From positions 3,632,444-3,696,443 of the forward strand of contig CM069442.1 of assembly GCA_035610835.1 (NCBI GenBank): a stretch of 64,000 nucleotides of DNA, given 5' to 3'. The notes under the pieces are model-generated. The model made no database searches, had not been told where the DNA came from, and saw nothing but the letters and a program-made list of their open reading frames with translations. This DNA comes from Ophiura sarsii. Taxonomy: Eukaryota > Echinodermata > Ophiuroidea > Amphilepidida > Ophiuridae. The position numbers and the translations under genes were made by a program. This document shows, one piece after another, positions 24,158 to 35,982 of this stretch. Every line of letters starts with the position of its first letter. Position 1 is the first letter of the stretch.

Positions 24158-24821
24158 TAACGGATCACCGCAGTTTCCGAGAAATTAATACTTTTCAAAG
24201 AGTATTTTCATCTTGGACACTCTATTGATTTTCAGACTGAAGGAGGGATGTGCAAACATGGATATATACTAGTACAAATTGGTGGTTTTTTGAGGCAACA
24301 TCACGAAGCATATAAGAAGAAATGCACAATTACAGTGTTCAGAATTAAAGCATCAATATATGGAAGCTCAATACCTGGCCCATATTCTAGCAATCAACAG
24401 AAATATTATTTGTTATCTATTTTTATTTCCATAAAACCATTTTGGGTTCTACCTCCATGTAAGGGTGTCGTGAAACTAGTCTAGCGTGAAAACTTCATTC
24501 TGGGATTATAAGCTTTATTCAGTATAATCCCTCAATGAAGTCTTTACCCTAGACTAACTCTGCCTCCCTTACATGAAGGTAACACCCAATTTTGCATCCT
24601 ATGCATTAAATGATTTGGAAATTCAAGACAAGCCTCTAAAATATTCATCTTAAGTTGAAAAAAGGCTCCATATAGATTGGCAGTTGCATTTCTGAATAGC
24701 AATTATTAATCTTCCATAGCTAAAAAAGAAATGTAGTCAAAACTCCAAATAGTACTGTTTTGGCTGAAGATTTGGTTTGAGGCATGGCAATTTCTTTTCT
24801 ATAATTAGTTTGACAAATAAA
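24158..24821 (+). other. Presumed 3' UTR of the PDZ-LIM gene with AATAAA
   Basis: Non-coding sequence after the stop; the first clear AATAAA is at 24816-24821. If that signal is used, the 3' UTR would contain the fold-back element at 24442-24589. The open frame 24248-24484 has no recognisable features. Confidence 0.4.
24442..24589. mobile_element. Fold-back MITE of about 148 bp in the presumed 3' UTR
   Basis: Left arm TTGGGTTCTACCTCCATG..., CTAGTCTAGCGTGA, GGGATTATA; right arm TATAATCCC, ACCCTAGACTAACT, ACATGAAGGTAACACCCAA. The arms are about 65 bp each around a short loop (AGCTTTATTCAG), so the transcript would fold into a long imperfect hairpin. Confidence 0.7.
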
Positions 24822-25437
24822 TGAAGGAGATTATTTTATAATGCAGCTGAAAATATATTCTTTAAACCCAGGGGGGGTACAAATTTGCAAAAATTAGGTA
24901 TATTGTCCCAATAAATTGCGAAAATTGGATCTAAAATGAAGCAAAACCCCTAGAAATGGGTACCATTTTTCAAAAATCACCCCTGAAAATGTGTATGAAT
25001 CTCCAGCTGCACACCCCCGACCAAACCAAATCCGAGTACCCCCCCTCCCCCCGGCTTTAAACAGCTAAGAAAGTGTAAGCAATTCTCATTTTGGTTCTCA
25101 GAGCCTTTTCAGGCAAATTTATATTAGGCAATGTACGTAACACGGCATACATTAAATTAGCATGACTACCATCGCGAAGTGCATGATAACTATAGTTTTG
25201 TTCCAAAACATGCATTTCTGCAGTGCGTCTTACTGCGCTATTCCTGTGTGCTTATGCAGCGCACTATGCTGACGCATGGCATACCTCACCGCACAGGATT
25301 GGATGGAATGTTTGTGGGTTTTGATACTAACAGGTGTAAAAGTTGTCATATGAGGTCTATAAAAGGTACTCATTTTATCAGATAAAATGTCTATAAAATA
25401 TGATTGTTTAAGAATGAGAGTAAAGGTATTGTTTTTA
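24822..25437. other. Intergenic, no gene seen
   Basis: AT-rich with a few G- and C-runs (near 24870 and 25040). Small frames show no family features. Confidence 0.4.
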
Positions 25438-25439
25438 GA

Positions 25440-25585
25440 CCGTACCACATGTTATATTGTCTGACATAAATGCGTTCGGTAGTAGTATTTTTGTGTAGAA
25501 AATCTCCGCCTGTGGCATCGTTGTTCCACTTAAATGATACTATCGCCCGCATTAATGTTAGACAATATAACACAGGTACAGTGTG
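25440..25585. mobile_element. Palindromic element of about 145 bp
   Basis: GTTATATTGTCTGACATAAATG at the left recurs inverted as CATTAATGTTAGACAATATAAC (pieces of the arms near 25450-25473 and 25551-25573). The symmetry continues toward the centre. It is non-coding. Confidence 0.55.
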
Positions 25586-25873
25586 CATTTATCACACACT
25601 TAAATGGATACCTGCATTTTTGTGGCTTGATTCATGTTTTCAAGAAAATGTGTAATATCTACGTGACTCACTCCATGAGTATGTTGTTTTGTTTTGTTCT
25701 CCTAAACATTTACCAAGCCAGCTATTATAATATAAGAACATCTCATAGAAAACATAATATTGAATTGTATTGTTTTAAAGACGACATCTTGTATCATATT
25801 ATAAGCCTAAAATATAATTCACAAGAAATTATGTATGTACTGTAAAAAATACTTTCAAAAACTACCTGCCTTA

Positions 25874-26122
25874 GGGGTCGTCCATAATTTTCGCCATTTT
25901 CAGTTACGTACAAAGCGTACGTAAGAGGGGGAGGCGGTCGAAATATACCCCAACCGTACGTAACTTAAATGGCGATCTTGAGAGGCGGGATTTTTTTTTA
26001 AAGTACAAAATAAAATAAAATTTCGCCATTTATTGCATACGTAACTCGAGGCGGGGGAGGGGGGTAAACAGTTACGTACGCTCTGTACGTAAGTGAAAAT
26101 GGCGATAATTTTGGACGACCCC
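25874..26122. mobile_element. PIF/Harbinger-like MITE with TTA target duplication
   Basis: It begins GGGGTCGTCCATAATTTTCG and ends CGATAATTTTGGACGACCCC. Matching arms continue inward with CCATTTTCA and GTTACGTAC. TTA lies directly outside both ends (25871-25873 and 26123-26125). A 3-bp TWA duplication and G-rich ends are typical of PIF/Harbinger elements. Confidence 0.75.
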
Positions 26123-26136
26123 TTATAATCACACAA

Positions 26137-26368
26137 AACACTTTACACATAGCGATTGGTTGAATAACATTTGCAAAATATAGTTCTTTACAGAACATTT
26201 TTCCATTTTTCAAAGCCTATCTCTATCATTACTGAGCGACAATACTAGGCACGTTTCTACATATTCTCGTGGCGATTCCAAATATCGCAGACATTTAATT
26301 ATTTTAACATTATTTTTTGAAACATTTTGTGAATATTTGTTACTGTCGTCTGCAGTGGAAAGTGTTAA
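26137..26368. mobile_element. MITE, family C copy 2 (diverged)
   Basis: Left end AACACTTTACACATAGCGATTGG; right part ACTGTCGTCTGCAGTGGAAAG then TGTTAA. It is related to 31450-31664 and 18316-18562 through the terminal sequences, GAAACATTTTGTGA and GTCGTCTGCAG. Confidence 0.55.
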
Positions 26369-26405
26369 TCCACAACTTCAATCCAGCGCCGCACAGCTTT
26401 CTGGT

Positions 26406-26543
26406 CATCGCCATGCAGCATCGCCATGTAGCATCGCCATGCAGCATCGCCATGCAGCATCGCCATGCTATAGCATCGCCATGCAGAATCACCATGCTAT
26501 AGCATCGCCATGCAGCATCGCCATGCAGCATCGCCATGCAGCT
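26406..26543 (+). repeat. Minisatellite, 13-bp unit CATCGCCATGCAG, about ten copies
   Basis: The unit is repeated in tandem, with interruptions reading CTATAG between some units. Because 13 is not a multiple of 3, it gives repetitive open frames on both strands that are not genes. Confidence 0.9.
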
Positions 26544-26924
26544 ATAGAGGAATAAATTGAGATTCATACTGTTCTATTCAAATTCACAAACATTGTTTTT
26601 TGGTTGAAATAAGATAATAATAAAAGTCTATACTTCCGTTTGATTATCTTAACATTTAGGCCTATGTTCGATTGGTGTATATAGTGATAGTGAAGTGTAA
26701 ATAAAATTTCTTATATTTTTATATTCCTAAATATATTCTTTAAATTTTGCATCACATTTGTATCAATAGTATAGTATGCTAACTCAAACCCGTTTTGGGC
26801 GATGTTATTTTTCTATAAACACAAAATAATTTGTATTTGAACCATCGTTAAAAGTTGAATAAATACTCTTCATGCATGCCTAAGTTAATGCTACATAAAT
26901 GGTGTTATAGCCAATGTGTCTATA

Positions 26925-26982
26925 CAGCGCTTTGAGCCATTTGGAAAAGGCGCTATATAAATACTGATTATTATTATTATCT
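26925..26982 (+). mobile_element. Retroposon 3' tail (L2-type GCGC...GCGCTATATAA) with (ATT)n
   Basis: The sequence ACAGCGCTTTGAGCCATTTG, then GAAAAGGCGCTATATAAATA and a TTATTATTATTAT run, is the widely conserved 3' tail of L2-clade LINEs and their SINEs. The body of the element was not identified; it may extend to the left. Confidence 0.7.
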
Positions 26983-27379
26983 ATAAAATGAATTAATTCT
27001 GAAAAGGTGAAAGTGTTAAATAATTTGTCCTATGCTGATTACAATAATCACCCAACCCATATGTCTTAAATCCACATTCCACAACCATTCATGCCGCACA
27101 GTGCCATATACAATAAGCCGTCTAGGCTCCAGTCTAGAAAGCAAAGTTGGATATAATAACATCACACAAATTGTTAAAATCACTCACATGATTCTTACAA
27201 GTTATTTATTTTGTGGTGTAAACATATTTGATTGTTATTCTTTCAAATTTTCAGGCCTAGCTTATGGCAGGGATGGATGTGTAACTTGTTCACAATTTGG
27301 ACCACGTAGCAATTTTGGAAGCTCATGGCTGGCAATTTTGTTTTCCTTGTGTGTACAAACACTATGGACACCCATATAG

Positions 27380-27690
27380 GCAATTTACACAATATTTGTT
27401 TACAATTCACTTCTAATTTGACTTTTGAGGACAAAATAGTGATGTTGCATGCATATTCAGATTGGGGCCTCCCCATATTCTCAAGCATGTGGCCGATGTT
27501 CATATTGTCTTGCATATCAATTGAAAGCTGATGTGTTCATCTTTTCACGTATACCAAATGTGAAGCAATTACTTGTTTCAGAGCTCAGTCACATGCTTAA
27601 GAATATGGGGAGGTCTCAATCGGAATGTGCCATTTGTCCTTTAAAGTCAATAGAGCATATCTCTACAACACAGCAACAAATGTTGTTTAT
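27380..27690. repeat. Imperfect inverted repeat
   Basis: GATTGGGGCCTCCCCATATT, CTCAAGCATGTG (27463-27493) is matched in inverse orientation by CACATGCTTAAGAATATGGG, GAGGTCTCAATC (27590-27622), with weaker symmetry outward (GACTTTTGAGGACAAA against TTGTCCTTTAAAGTC). It may be a decayed MITE just outside the 5.48-kb element. Confidence 0.5.
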
Positions 27691-28204
27691 CAGTTTGAAA
27701 CAACGAGGGTTCTTGCAAATACTCTGCTTAAACAACTTATGCATATTTAAACATTTGTTTAAGCAGAGGGTACTTGAACAACGACTGTTGTTTAAAGGTG
27801 TAAACAGTGTTTTACAGTGTAGCTGTCAATATAACTCTTTAAAGGGGCGTGTACATCTCAAGTGTTTGTCCTGGACAAAAATCACATGACTCGCTTCGCT
27901 CCCAAGTCCTCGCGTGCCCGGCAAAAAGCCCATGATGCAATACTAAGTCGTAAAAGATGTGCACATAAATCGACAAAATGCTGTACGAACGAAATATAAT
28001 ATATCTAGAATTGTTTCAAAAAGTAGTGTTATTCGTTACATTTAAATCAGAATTACATTCTTTAACAGTAAATAAACAACTTTTGAGCGAGAAACTATCT
28101 TAAAACTGCAAAGATTAAGAAATATAAAGCATTTTAAACATCTAATTTAGAGAAGAGTGGTATGTTGAACCATATTACTTTTGTTTGTTATTGCGTTCAC
28201 ATAG

Positions 28205-28277
28205 CGCATAGTTGGCTCAGCGGTAGAGCATTGGACTAGTAAACCGGAGGTAGTGGGTTCGTATCCTATCACGGCTT
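28205..28277 (+). repeat. tRNA-like segment in the left arm of the 5.48-kb element
   Basis: Box A TTGGCTCAGCGGTAGAGCA with a perfect GCTC/GAGC D stem, a loop CTAGTAA (AGT anticodon position, as in tRNA-Thr), and box B GGGTTCGTATCC. The anticodon stem is weak and the acceptor halves do not pair, so it is tRNA-derived or a pseudogene rather than a working tRNA gene. Confidence 0.6.
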
Positions 28278-28601
28278 GATATTTTATTTTAATCGTTCAT
28301 ATATATTTTTTAAAATTAGTTTTCGATATTGTTTATCATTTCGTATAATTATTCAGTATTGTTCCATTATAGTTTATTTTGGAATGTGGAATTATTTACG
28401 ATTTAATTTTAATTTTCCACTGACTGTTTAGTGTGCATGGCATCATGAAAGGTGACATGTACCGCGGTATACCACCTCACTGTCCTACTCCTATGCAACA
28501 GGCCAATACAATATAATCCAAGCTGCTATAGGCAAAAGCTATATACAGATGACCGTGCAGCTATTTCGTGAAAAGCTATACAGCCGATGATCCGGCAGCA
28601 A

Positions 28602-28657
28602 CCCTTACCCTAATCCTAACCCCAACCCTAACTCTAACTCTTACCCTAACCCTAAGG
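28602..28657 (+). repeat. Degenerate telomere-like tract
   Basis: CCCTAACCCTAA-type repeats with CCCTTA and CCCCAA variants (C-rich strand on +), about nine units. It lies inside the 5.48-kb element. Confidence 0.75.
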
Positions 28658-29469
28658 CCAACAAAAGGTAGGGTCGGTAGGTCGGATTTGTTAAAAGATC
28701 TTGGTTTTTTTTATACGGATATTGTATTTGGGAATTTAAATTCGGCATGGATACTGTGAATTAAAGTCCAAACACAAAACACATCGCTTTGACAGTATAG
28801 AACTCTTGTTCATGAGTTTGCGACATTGCTGCTTTACTCTCGGCCACCTTCACACTGCTGATTTCGATCTCCAATATTGTCGAATTGGTTGCAACACTGC
28901 AACCTCGGTCAAATATAATTGTTGTACCAAGTTTGCAACGCGCAGATACCGTGTAGGTAGCCGCCATTGTTACAGAAAGCGAAAGAATGTTGTGTTGAAG
29001 TTTTGTTAGAAATATATACGTGAGAACGTGAGAGTATTACTAAACCTATTTTTCCTGTACTAACTACCCCCAACTTTTTATACTATGTTGAAATTAATAT
29101 TCATGCCGTTGAACAACATTTTGGGAACAAATATTAACCGTAACTAGATTTCTTCATATTTTCTTACAGTATAAAAAATGACATCACTTGCACGTGCGAA
29201 CCATTTTCATTTAGTCCTTTTAATAGTCCCAGCGGGTGCCAAGTTCATGCAATAAACATCATGTTACACGAGATTGCGCATTGGGGGATGGTGTTATAAA
29301 GACCAGATTGAATATGTCATACGAAATCAGGAATAAAACGGTCCGTTTGGCCGTTCAAATTGCTAAAAATGTTGTTTTAAAAAAATAATCGAAAATAAAA
29401 AAAGAATACGGTCGGCACCATGGTACACGGTCGGTCGGACGTGGACAAACAAACAATTTATTTTTCTTG

Positions 29470-29625
29470 GCCTAACCCTACCTTACCCTAACCCTAACCC
29501 TAACTAACCATAAGGCTAACCCTAACCCTAACCCTTACCCTTACCCTTACCCTTACCCTTATCCTTATCCTTACCCTTACCCTGACCATAACCCTACCTA
29601 ACCATTACCCTTACCCTAACCATAG
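29470..29625 (+). repeat. Interstitial telomere-like array, (CCCTAA)n passing into (CCCTTA)n
   Basis: About 155 bp of TAACCC and TTACCC hexamers with some TTATCC and ACCATA interruptions, in the same orientation as the tract at 28602-28657. Both tracts abut GGCC-bounded sequence with CGGTCGG-type motifs, so the 0.8 kb between them may be one inserted unit. Confidence 0.8.
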
Positions 29626-30256
29626 GTTGTACAGTCTGGTACCATAGGTTGTATAGTCTGGTGAAGCAATTGGCTACCCGATGATAGGTCGTATAGTCAC
29701 TTCCATATAATAAACAGTGGTAGATTTGTCAAGCAATTGTAGCAACGGTGTGTAGTTAGTCCACTGTTAAGTTGCGATTTTGTCTCAAAACAGAATGAAC
29801 ATATAAAATGGCGATACATTCTTAGTTTTACTCAAACCCTGGTATTTGAAATTTGGGCATCGATGGGAATATATCATTTTGTGACAGCCTGTGTATGAAT
29901 AAATGCACCAAATTGGAAACAGACAATTTTGCGCATTTGACTTAAATGTTCTCTGAACACTTTGGAATACGTTTCATTTATGTAATGTTAGCATAACACT
30001 GAAGTTTTGACAATTTCTTTTGCAAAAACCCACATGAATGGAATCTGAAGAATGAGCACGTGTTTACCATGTTTGAAAGTTGATCAATGTGTATTGTTTA
30101 GAGTTATACAATCAAACATTTTATAGCTCATGGGGCCTCAGAAATTGTTAATGTTAAAAACTTATTTTACAACTTATTGAGCCACTTTTTGGCGCACCCG
30201 CTACGACGGTCGCCTCTATCATGTCTATATTGTTGAGTTTAGACATAAAACTAGTC

Positions 30257-30639
30257 GGCATACCCGCCTGTGATCTTTTCCAGGGGACGCCCTCAATCCT
30301 GGAAAAATTGGAAGCAGATTTTCTTGCAGATTTACTTTTCTGATCATAAATCATAAATATATTCCAAGGTACAGAGTGATACGATTCCTATTAATAACCT
30401 CAAAATCATAGTTTTAGAGTGAATTTAGAGTAAAATTTAAAATAAAAAAAAGATTGTACCGCTCGGTACAATCTATTTTCAAACATGATTTTGAAGTAAT
30501 TAGAAATCGTATCGATCTGTAACTTAGAAGATCTTTATGATTTATGATCAAAAATGCAAATCTGCAAGAAAATCTGCTTTCATAGTAAAATCAATGATAG
30601 AGGGCGCTACTTGGAAAAGATCACATAATATGCCTTTAA
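30257..30639. mobile_element. Palindromic MITE, family A copy 2
   Basis: Reverse complement of the element at 5242-5624: it ends GATCACATAATATGCCTTTAA and has the centre ATTGTACCGCTCGGTACAAT. The left terminus is altered (GGCATACCCGCCTGTGATC). It is nested inside the 5.48-kb element. Confidence 0.75.
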
Positions 30640-31449
30640 GTCTCACAGTGTTTCACAGTACAAATAAAATATCTGTTTCACCTGTGGTATGATGTGGTCA
30701 AGACGAGAGAGAGATTTATTTGGACAGCGAAAACGAAAAAATTACCCTCAAAATGTATACAGTCATGTTTTTGCTGTTTTTCTCCGTATTGTATCGATAG
30801 ATGTAAGACTAAGAGCACGATTTCAACACAGAAAATGGAATTATTGTTGGATTATATCTAAATATAATATGGAACGATCATATTGCAAGAGTTAAAGGTT
30901 TTGTACTTGCAGATAGCATAATATGAACTCCAATGTATTACTATGCTTTTAGCATACTGGAATATTTCTAATCGGTCACATTCATTGTAAAATGTATGCC
31001 ACAGTGATGCCTCTTATGTTAAATCTTTAGAATGATTGTCACTTTATGAGTTTCTTTGTGTGCAACCTTCAGAATAGCCAATCAGATAGTCAACCGTACA
31101 GAAAATCAATTCGTGAAGAGACTTGAATCTCCTTCAGTTAGTCCTGTAATTGATATCTCAGTTCAAAAACAAACTACTTTTGCAGTAATTCTTATAGGGG
31201 AGGGTAAAGCTTAATGGTTGTCTTGACCTGGATCTGGATAATCGAAATGCAATTTAATATCAAAATAGCCATTTCTATTGTTTGCAGTCTGTGAAAGAGA
31301 TATCTGAAATTTAAACCGGTTATATTTGACCTTATTTCACAGAAATTCACACTAAATGGAAATTTGGTTTTCACTGAACACCCAGTACTGATATCAATGT
31401 ACAATGCACTTGTAGCTGAGATTCAAAGCTACAATTACGGAATATTGCG

Positions 31450-31664
31450 TAACACTTTCCACGCGGCTATTGGTTTTACCATATAAAAACAGATGTTCAG
31501 AAATCTTTCCCAATCTATCTCAAGGATTACTGAACCAATACGAGGCATGTTCAATGCATTTCACATGCTGATTCCAAGTATGGTTATGAAATTTAACAAT
31601 TTTGACAACAGTTTGAGACATTTTAGAATGTCGTCTGCAGACGCCTGCCACGTGGAAAGTGTTA
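31450..31664. mobile_element. MITE, family C copy 3 (best preserved ends)
   Basis: It begins TAACACTTTCCACGCGG and ends CCACGTGGAAAGTGTTA, a 17-bp inverted terminal repeat with one difference. It is about 215 bp long, non-coding, and nested in the 5.48-kb element. Confidence 0.7.
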
Positions 31665-32867
31665 AAACTGGCTTATATAATAGAAAAGGTAGTTGGCAAA
31701 TAAGGAACAATAGCGTAACCTACAATCTTTCCTGATCTTTGTACCATTGAAATTGACAAAAGAGAACTGTGGTCAATCTCGGGGAAAAAAATACCTTTAC
31801 TTTTGACATTTGACAACTTTATGTTTGACATTGCTGAAAACTGACGTCATGAAAATAATGTTCACTATTGCAAACTATATGCAGCGGGATATACATGTAC
31901 ATTATATCAAACACCATTGTAAATTATCAGGTGATGTATTAGACCAATAATATGGACAACCTCTAATTCATTTGTTCTTGTGGAAAATTAACACAAACGA
32001 ATAGGCCTATCCTCGCATATAATTTTATTTGTTCAAAATGTGTATATGTTTTCTCATTTAAGAAACCATCAAATTGTGAATAAAAGGTTCGAAAAGGTCA
32101 TCGACCCGGGCAGTGACTTGTATCTGTTTTATTTACAGTCAAGGTTTAAATAAAATAAAATTCCGAACAACTCGTATCGTTTTATTTTAGTTATATCGAA
32201 ATAACCATAATGAGCACTATATCTGTATAGTTGCGTTCAATTAGATTATAGTCGATTTGACACTCAAGTCAAGTCTAACATTTTTTATTTATTTTATGCT
32301 CACGTGATCCTAAAAGAAATTAAGCTTGGTTGCAAAAATTGTCAATTTAGGCAAATCTGATAATTTTCACGAATTCAAAATAGTTCTTCCATTAAAACGT
32401 TACGCCAGCATTTTATAATTACGCTTTCGCAGCAATGAGCATGATCGATGAGTTCAGCACGGTATCAAATCCACGCCAAACTACTGTCGCCCATATCAGG
32501 CCGTGAAAGCCGTGAACCGCGTAATGTACTTTTGAAGATACAACTCTCTTTTCAGAATTTTGAAGCAAATTACAAATATCGGTGGTGTAGGAAATAGGAA
32601 AATCGATTCAAGGACATAAGCCGACTGGCTTCTTATTTACATAACAATTGGCCTTTGCAGATCATGTTCATAGACTAGCTAGGGGCCATTCAATGTAGGC
32701 CTACGGAGTAGTAAACACAATTATATTTACAGGACATACTTTATCGCAGTGAAATTGCAAAAGAAAAAAGTATCATTCAACATTCAATAAATATAGCGAA
32801 CGATAAGCAATCCTGTCAATTTATAAAAACAAACAGTGTAATAACAAAACAGAAAAGAAAACCCCAT

Positions 32868-32942
32868 CCCCTCCGCAGGATTCGAACCACTGACCTCATG
32901 ATTGTGAAGCCGACGCTTTGACGTTTGAGCTAATGAAGGCTA
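32868..32942 (-). repeat. tRNA-like segment in the right arm of the 5.48-kb element
   Basis: Read on the - strand: box A-like TTAGCTCAAACGTCAAAGCG and box B GGTTCGAATCC. The stems are degenerate. Its distance from the right TTAA (about 376 bp) mirrors that of the left segment (about 371 bp). Confidence 0.55.
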
Positions 32943-33316
32943 TACATAAACGTTTTGAAGAAAAACATTACATAGAGTTCAAAATACAAATATCTCTTAA
33001 ATCGGAGGCTAAAATGCTATATATTTTGATTGGTGTGCATTTTTAACATGGGTTATCGCCCAAAAGTTGATTATATGCTGAAGGAGATTGTAATTCTGAT
33101 TTCATTATAATGCATAACGCTATTTTTTGAAACGATTCTAGACACCTATTTCGTTCATAAATAAATTTCACCATTACGTTTGTTTGATCGATTAAAATTC
33201 GCGGCAAATCTATTGCACCATGGGTATTATTACTTGGAAACACGGAGACTCAGATACATAGGGAGTCATGTGACTTTTGTCCAGGACAAACACTTGAGAT
33301 GTACACGCCCCTTTAA

Positions 33317-35067
33317 GGTGTATGTTCCAATCACTTTATATTATTTTTCACATCACAATATCAAAAGAAACCCCATACTTATCTCATTATTTCTGTAAAA
33401 TCTTAGGCACAAGATATGTTCCATTAAGACGTTACAGGCCAAAATGCAGTGAATACCACCATAGCTGGTCTGTGTAATACTCAATGGGCAAATTTCATGT
33501 CACATTGCGCTTCTAAAATAAGAACCATTGGAGTTACGCAACTCAAACTTTGGAATATGACTATTATAAGGATGACCCATCATGTAGAATAGAAAACATC
33601 AAGTTGAAAATCAGGCCAGAAATCTGAACACTGGCTTTTAATCATAGATTGTCAATAGAGGGATAATTATCTCCGGGATTATCTCTATTGAAATGTTGTG
33701 TGGAGCTGATCTATGTCTGTTTTGCACGCACCTGTATGACTAGCATGTTTGAAAAGCCTGGTAAACAGAACGGGTATTGATAGCAGCAACTACAGTTTCT
33801 AATACTAGCTTACGGGATACATAAAATTAGTTTTATAAAAAAAGCAACAATGAAAGTTAAGATACTTTTAATATTTGAAACATATTAATTGAATACACAC
33901 ATTCACCGATGCGATAGATGTAACGCTATTTGTGAAATTTATAGACACTTATTTCACCCAGTTTTTTATTACACATAAACTTGAACCCATGATGAGCGCG
34001 ATGGACAATATAGCACATCTTTTTAAATCGATTCCTAGCGATTTAATGCACCTGGGAACAAGAGTGGTGTATTATTTATGGATGATAAAAAGTTATTTCA
34101 TGACAGGGCGAAAGGCTACATCGGCATTTGTGTTGAGCGACCTTGGTCCGAAACACACATAGCTTCAAACAAAACACCATCCCTGTCTTGATTATCTATG
34201 CTTTAATTGAACAGATGACAGAGTTATTCATTTGAGCACGAAATAGTGGGGAATTTAGCACATTTTGAATGAGACATCCCCACATGAAATGGACAAATAA
34301 ACATTTGTGTGTGTGCATAAGTGGGGAAAATGGTTCATCAAAATTGTTGGTGCCAAACATCGAGAGCCAAACATTCTTACACTGATGCAGTTGGACCAAA
34401 ATATTGTTGGACACAAATCCGACCCCACTTTTGTGAACTTTTTCAACTTAAATCGCCACTTCAATTGTGATGTGGGATATCAAACAGTAATATGCAATTA
34501 CATGCTTTTAACCATTACCAAATTTAGATTTAGGCAAATTCTATCCATCGTCGACAGCACAGGAATTTGTTTCTAAGTTAACATTTGATAAAAAATTAAA
34601 GCGTTGGTCATAAGAGCGTCAAAATCCATAAATTGGTTTGAGCTATTTGTTTACGAGGGTAATAATAAATGCAATATCAACAACACGGTTTGACATACCC
34701 GATATGAAATCATGCATGAACCAGGATTTGTATTATAATAATACTGCAAGGTCACTGGATGGCCTCACCTTGGGGAAAAATGTACTATTGTGAAATGCGA
34801 AGCACTGTTACGTTGTAGGGTGACTGGCAACACAACTCCAGTTTATGGCCGACTGAAAACACTATAAATAAAACTAAAACTGTGTGGCCATTTTCCACTG
34901 TGGATTCTTTTGCTACTCCACTTTTGCCAACACTTCAAACCATTAATGGGATAGTATTATTTTATAGTTTCAGGTATGCATCAACAAAATGGTAGAATAA
35001 AGAATCTTTTTCACTCAAAACCTCAAATCTCCAGCTGGCCCTTAAGCATGTATAAAGTAATACTTCA
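33317..35067. other. Intergenic, no gene or repeat recognised
   Basis: AT-rich sequence. Frames of up to 89 codons (for example 34307-34576) show no recognisable motifs. Confidence 0.4.
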
Positions 35068-35070
35068 TAA

Positions 35071-35979
35071 GGGACCGTTCATTATTTATGGTGGAGGGGG
35101 GGGGGGGGGGGGGGTGTAGTAAACTATAGGGGGGGTCATGTAACTTTCATATGTTGAAATAGGGGGGTTATGTAACTTTTTATTCTTAAACAGGGGGGGT
35201 TGTGTAAATTTGTTTAAACTATAAAGATGGTGATTGGAGTGATCTTAGAGGCTAATTTGGAGTGTAAATGCCTTTTTTTTTCTGCGCTTCGCGCATATTT
35301 TCTTAAAACCTATCGACTTCAAAAACTTCTACTATGAGACAACTTCTGGACAGCAAATCGACGATATGGTGGAAAAACATCTATATAATCATCAAAGGTC
35401 GAGACATTAGAGCCACAGGGTGTATAATGTTACAAAATCCAATTTCATGATTTAAAAAATGTGATTTATTGCATGCTTTTCACCTCAACTCAGCTTTGCA
35501 CAAAAAAAGTATAACGTTTCACTGGATTATACGTTTCTGCTCAGAATGTTCTAATTTGTTCGGGTTATAAAGACTCACAAAACCACCCAAAATGTATAAA
35601 TATGAAGAAAACAAATCCAGCTCGCTACGCTCGCCATTACTAATTTCAAACAATAAAAAGAAGGGGCATCATAAAATTATTGGACGTTCAGATAGGCACA
35701 AACAAAATTTGCTAACGTATCCATGAACAAAATTTCAAAGGTAAAGACAGCCCCTTTTAAGAATCTTTTAAAAAATCAACTTGTCACATTACTTAAAAGT
35801 ATGTGACAAGTTGATTTTTTTTCGGGGAGGGGGGGGGGGGGGGTTGTGTAAAAAGCTACTGGTTAGCAGGGGGGGTCATGGAATTTTCAGTTTCAGCTGT
35901 AGGGGGGGTTAGGTAATTTTAACATACGAGTCTTGAAGTTGTCCCAACCCCCCCTCCACCATAAATAATGAACGGTCCC
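35071..35979. mobile_element. PIF/Harbinger-like MITE (909 bp) with TAA target duplication and a visible empty site
   Basis: It begins GGGACCGTTCATTATTTATG and ends with its inverse CATAAATAATGAACGGTCCC, followed inward by G-runs and C-runs. TAA lies at 35068-35070 and 35980-35982. The flanks match, in reverse orientation, an uninterrupted segment at about 41840-42000, so this insertion is absent there. The interior contains a perfect 20-bp-arm hairpin at about 35772-35822 (TCAACTTGTCACAT and inverse). Confidence 0.85.
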
Positions 35980-35982
35980 TAA

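Larger units (their letters stand above)
27839..33316. mobile_element. 5.48-kb TTAA-ended element with long inverted termini that contain tRNA-like sequence
   Basis: The left end is TTAAAGGGGCGTGTACATCT, then CAAGTGTTTGTCCTGGACAA. The right end is its inverse, finishing GATGTACACGCCCCTTTAA; only one mismatch was seen by eye in the outer 54 bases. Diverged inverted homology continues for about 450-550 bp per arm (to about 28390 and from about 32760), for example CTAGAATYGTTTCAAAAA and AATCAGAATTACA. Each arm carries a tRNA-like segment about 370 bp from the end, both reading inward. The interior holds telomere-like tracts and nested MITEs; no transposase was recognised. TTAA ends suggest piggyBac or Kolobok relatives (inference). 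Confidence 0.7.

Noticed and set aside
28205..28277. Functional tRNA-Thr (AGT) gene
   Set aside because: Acceptor halves do not pair and the anticodon stem is poor; treated as tRNA-like.
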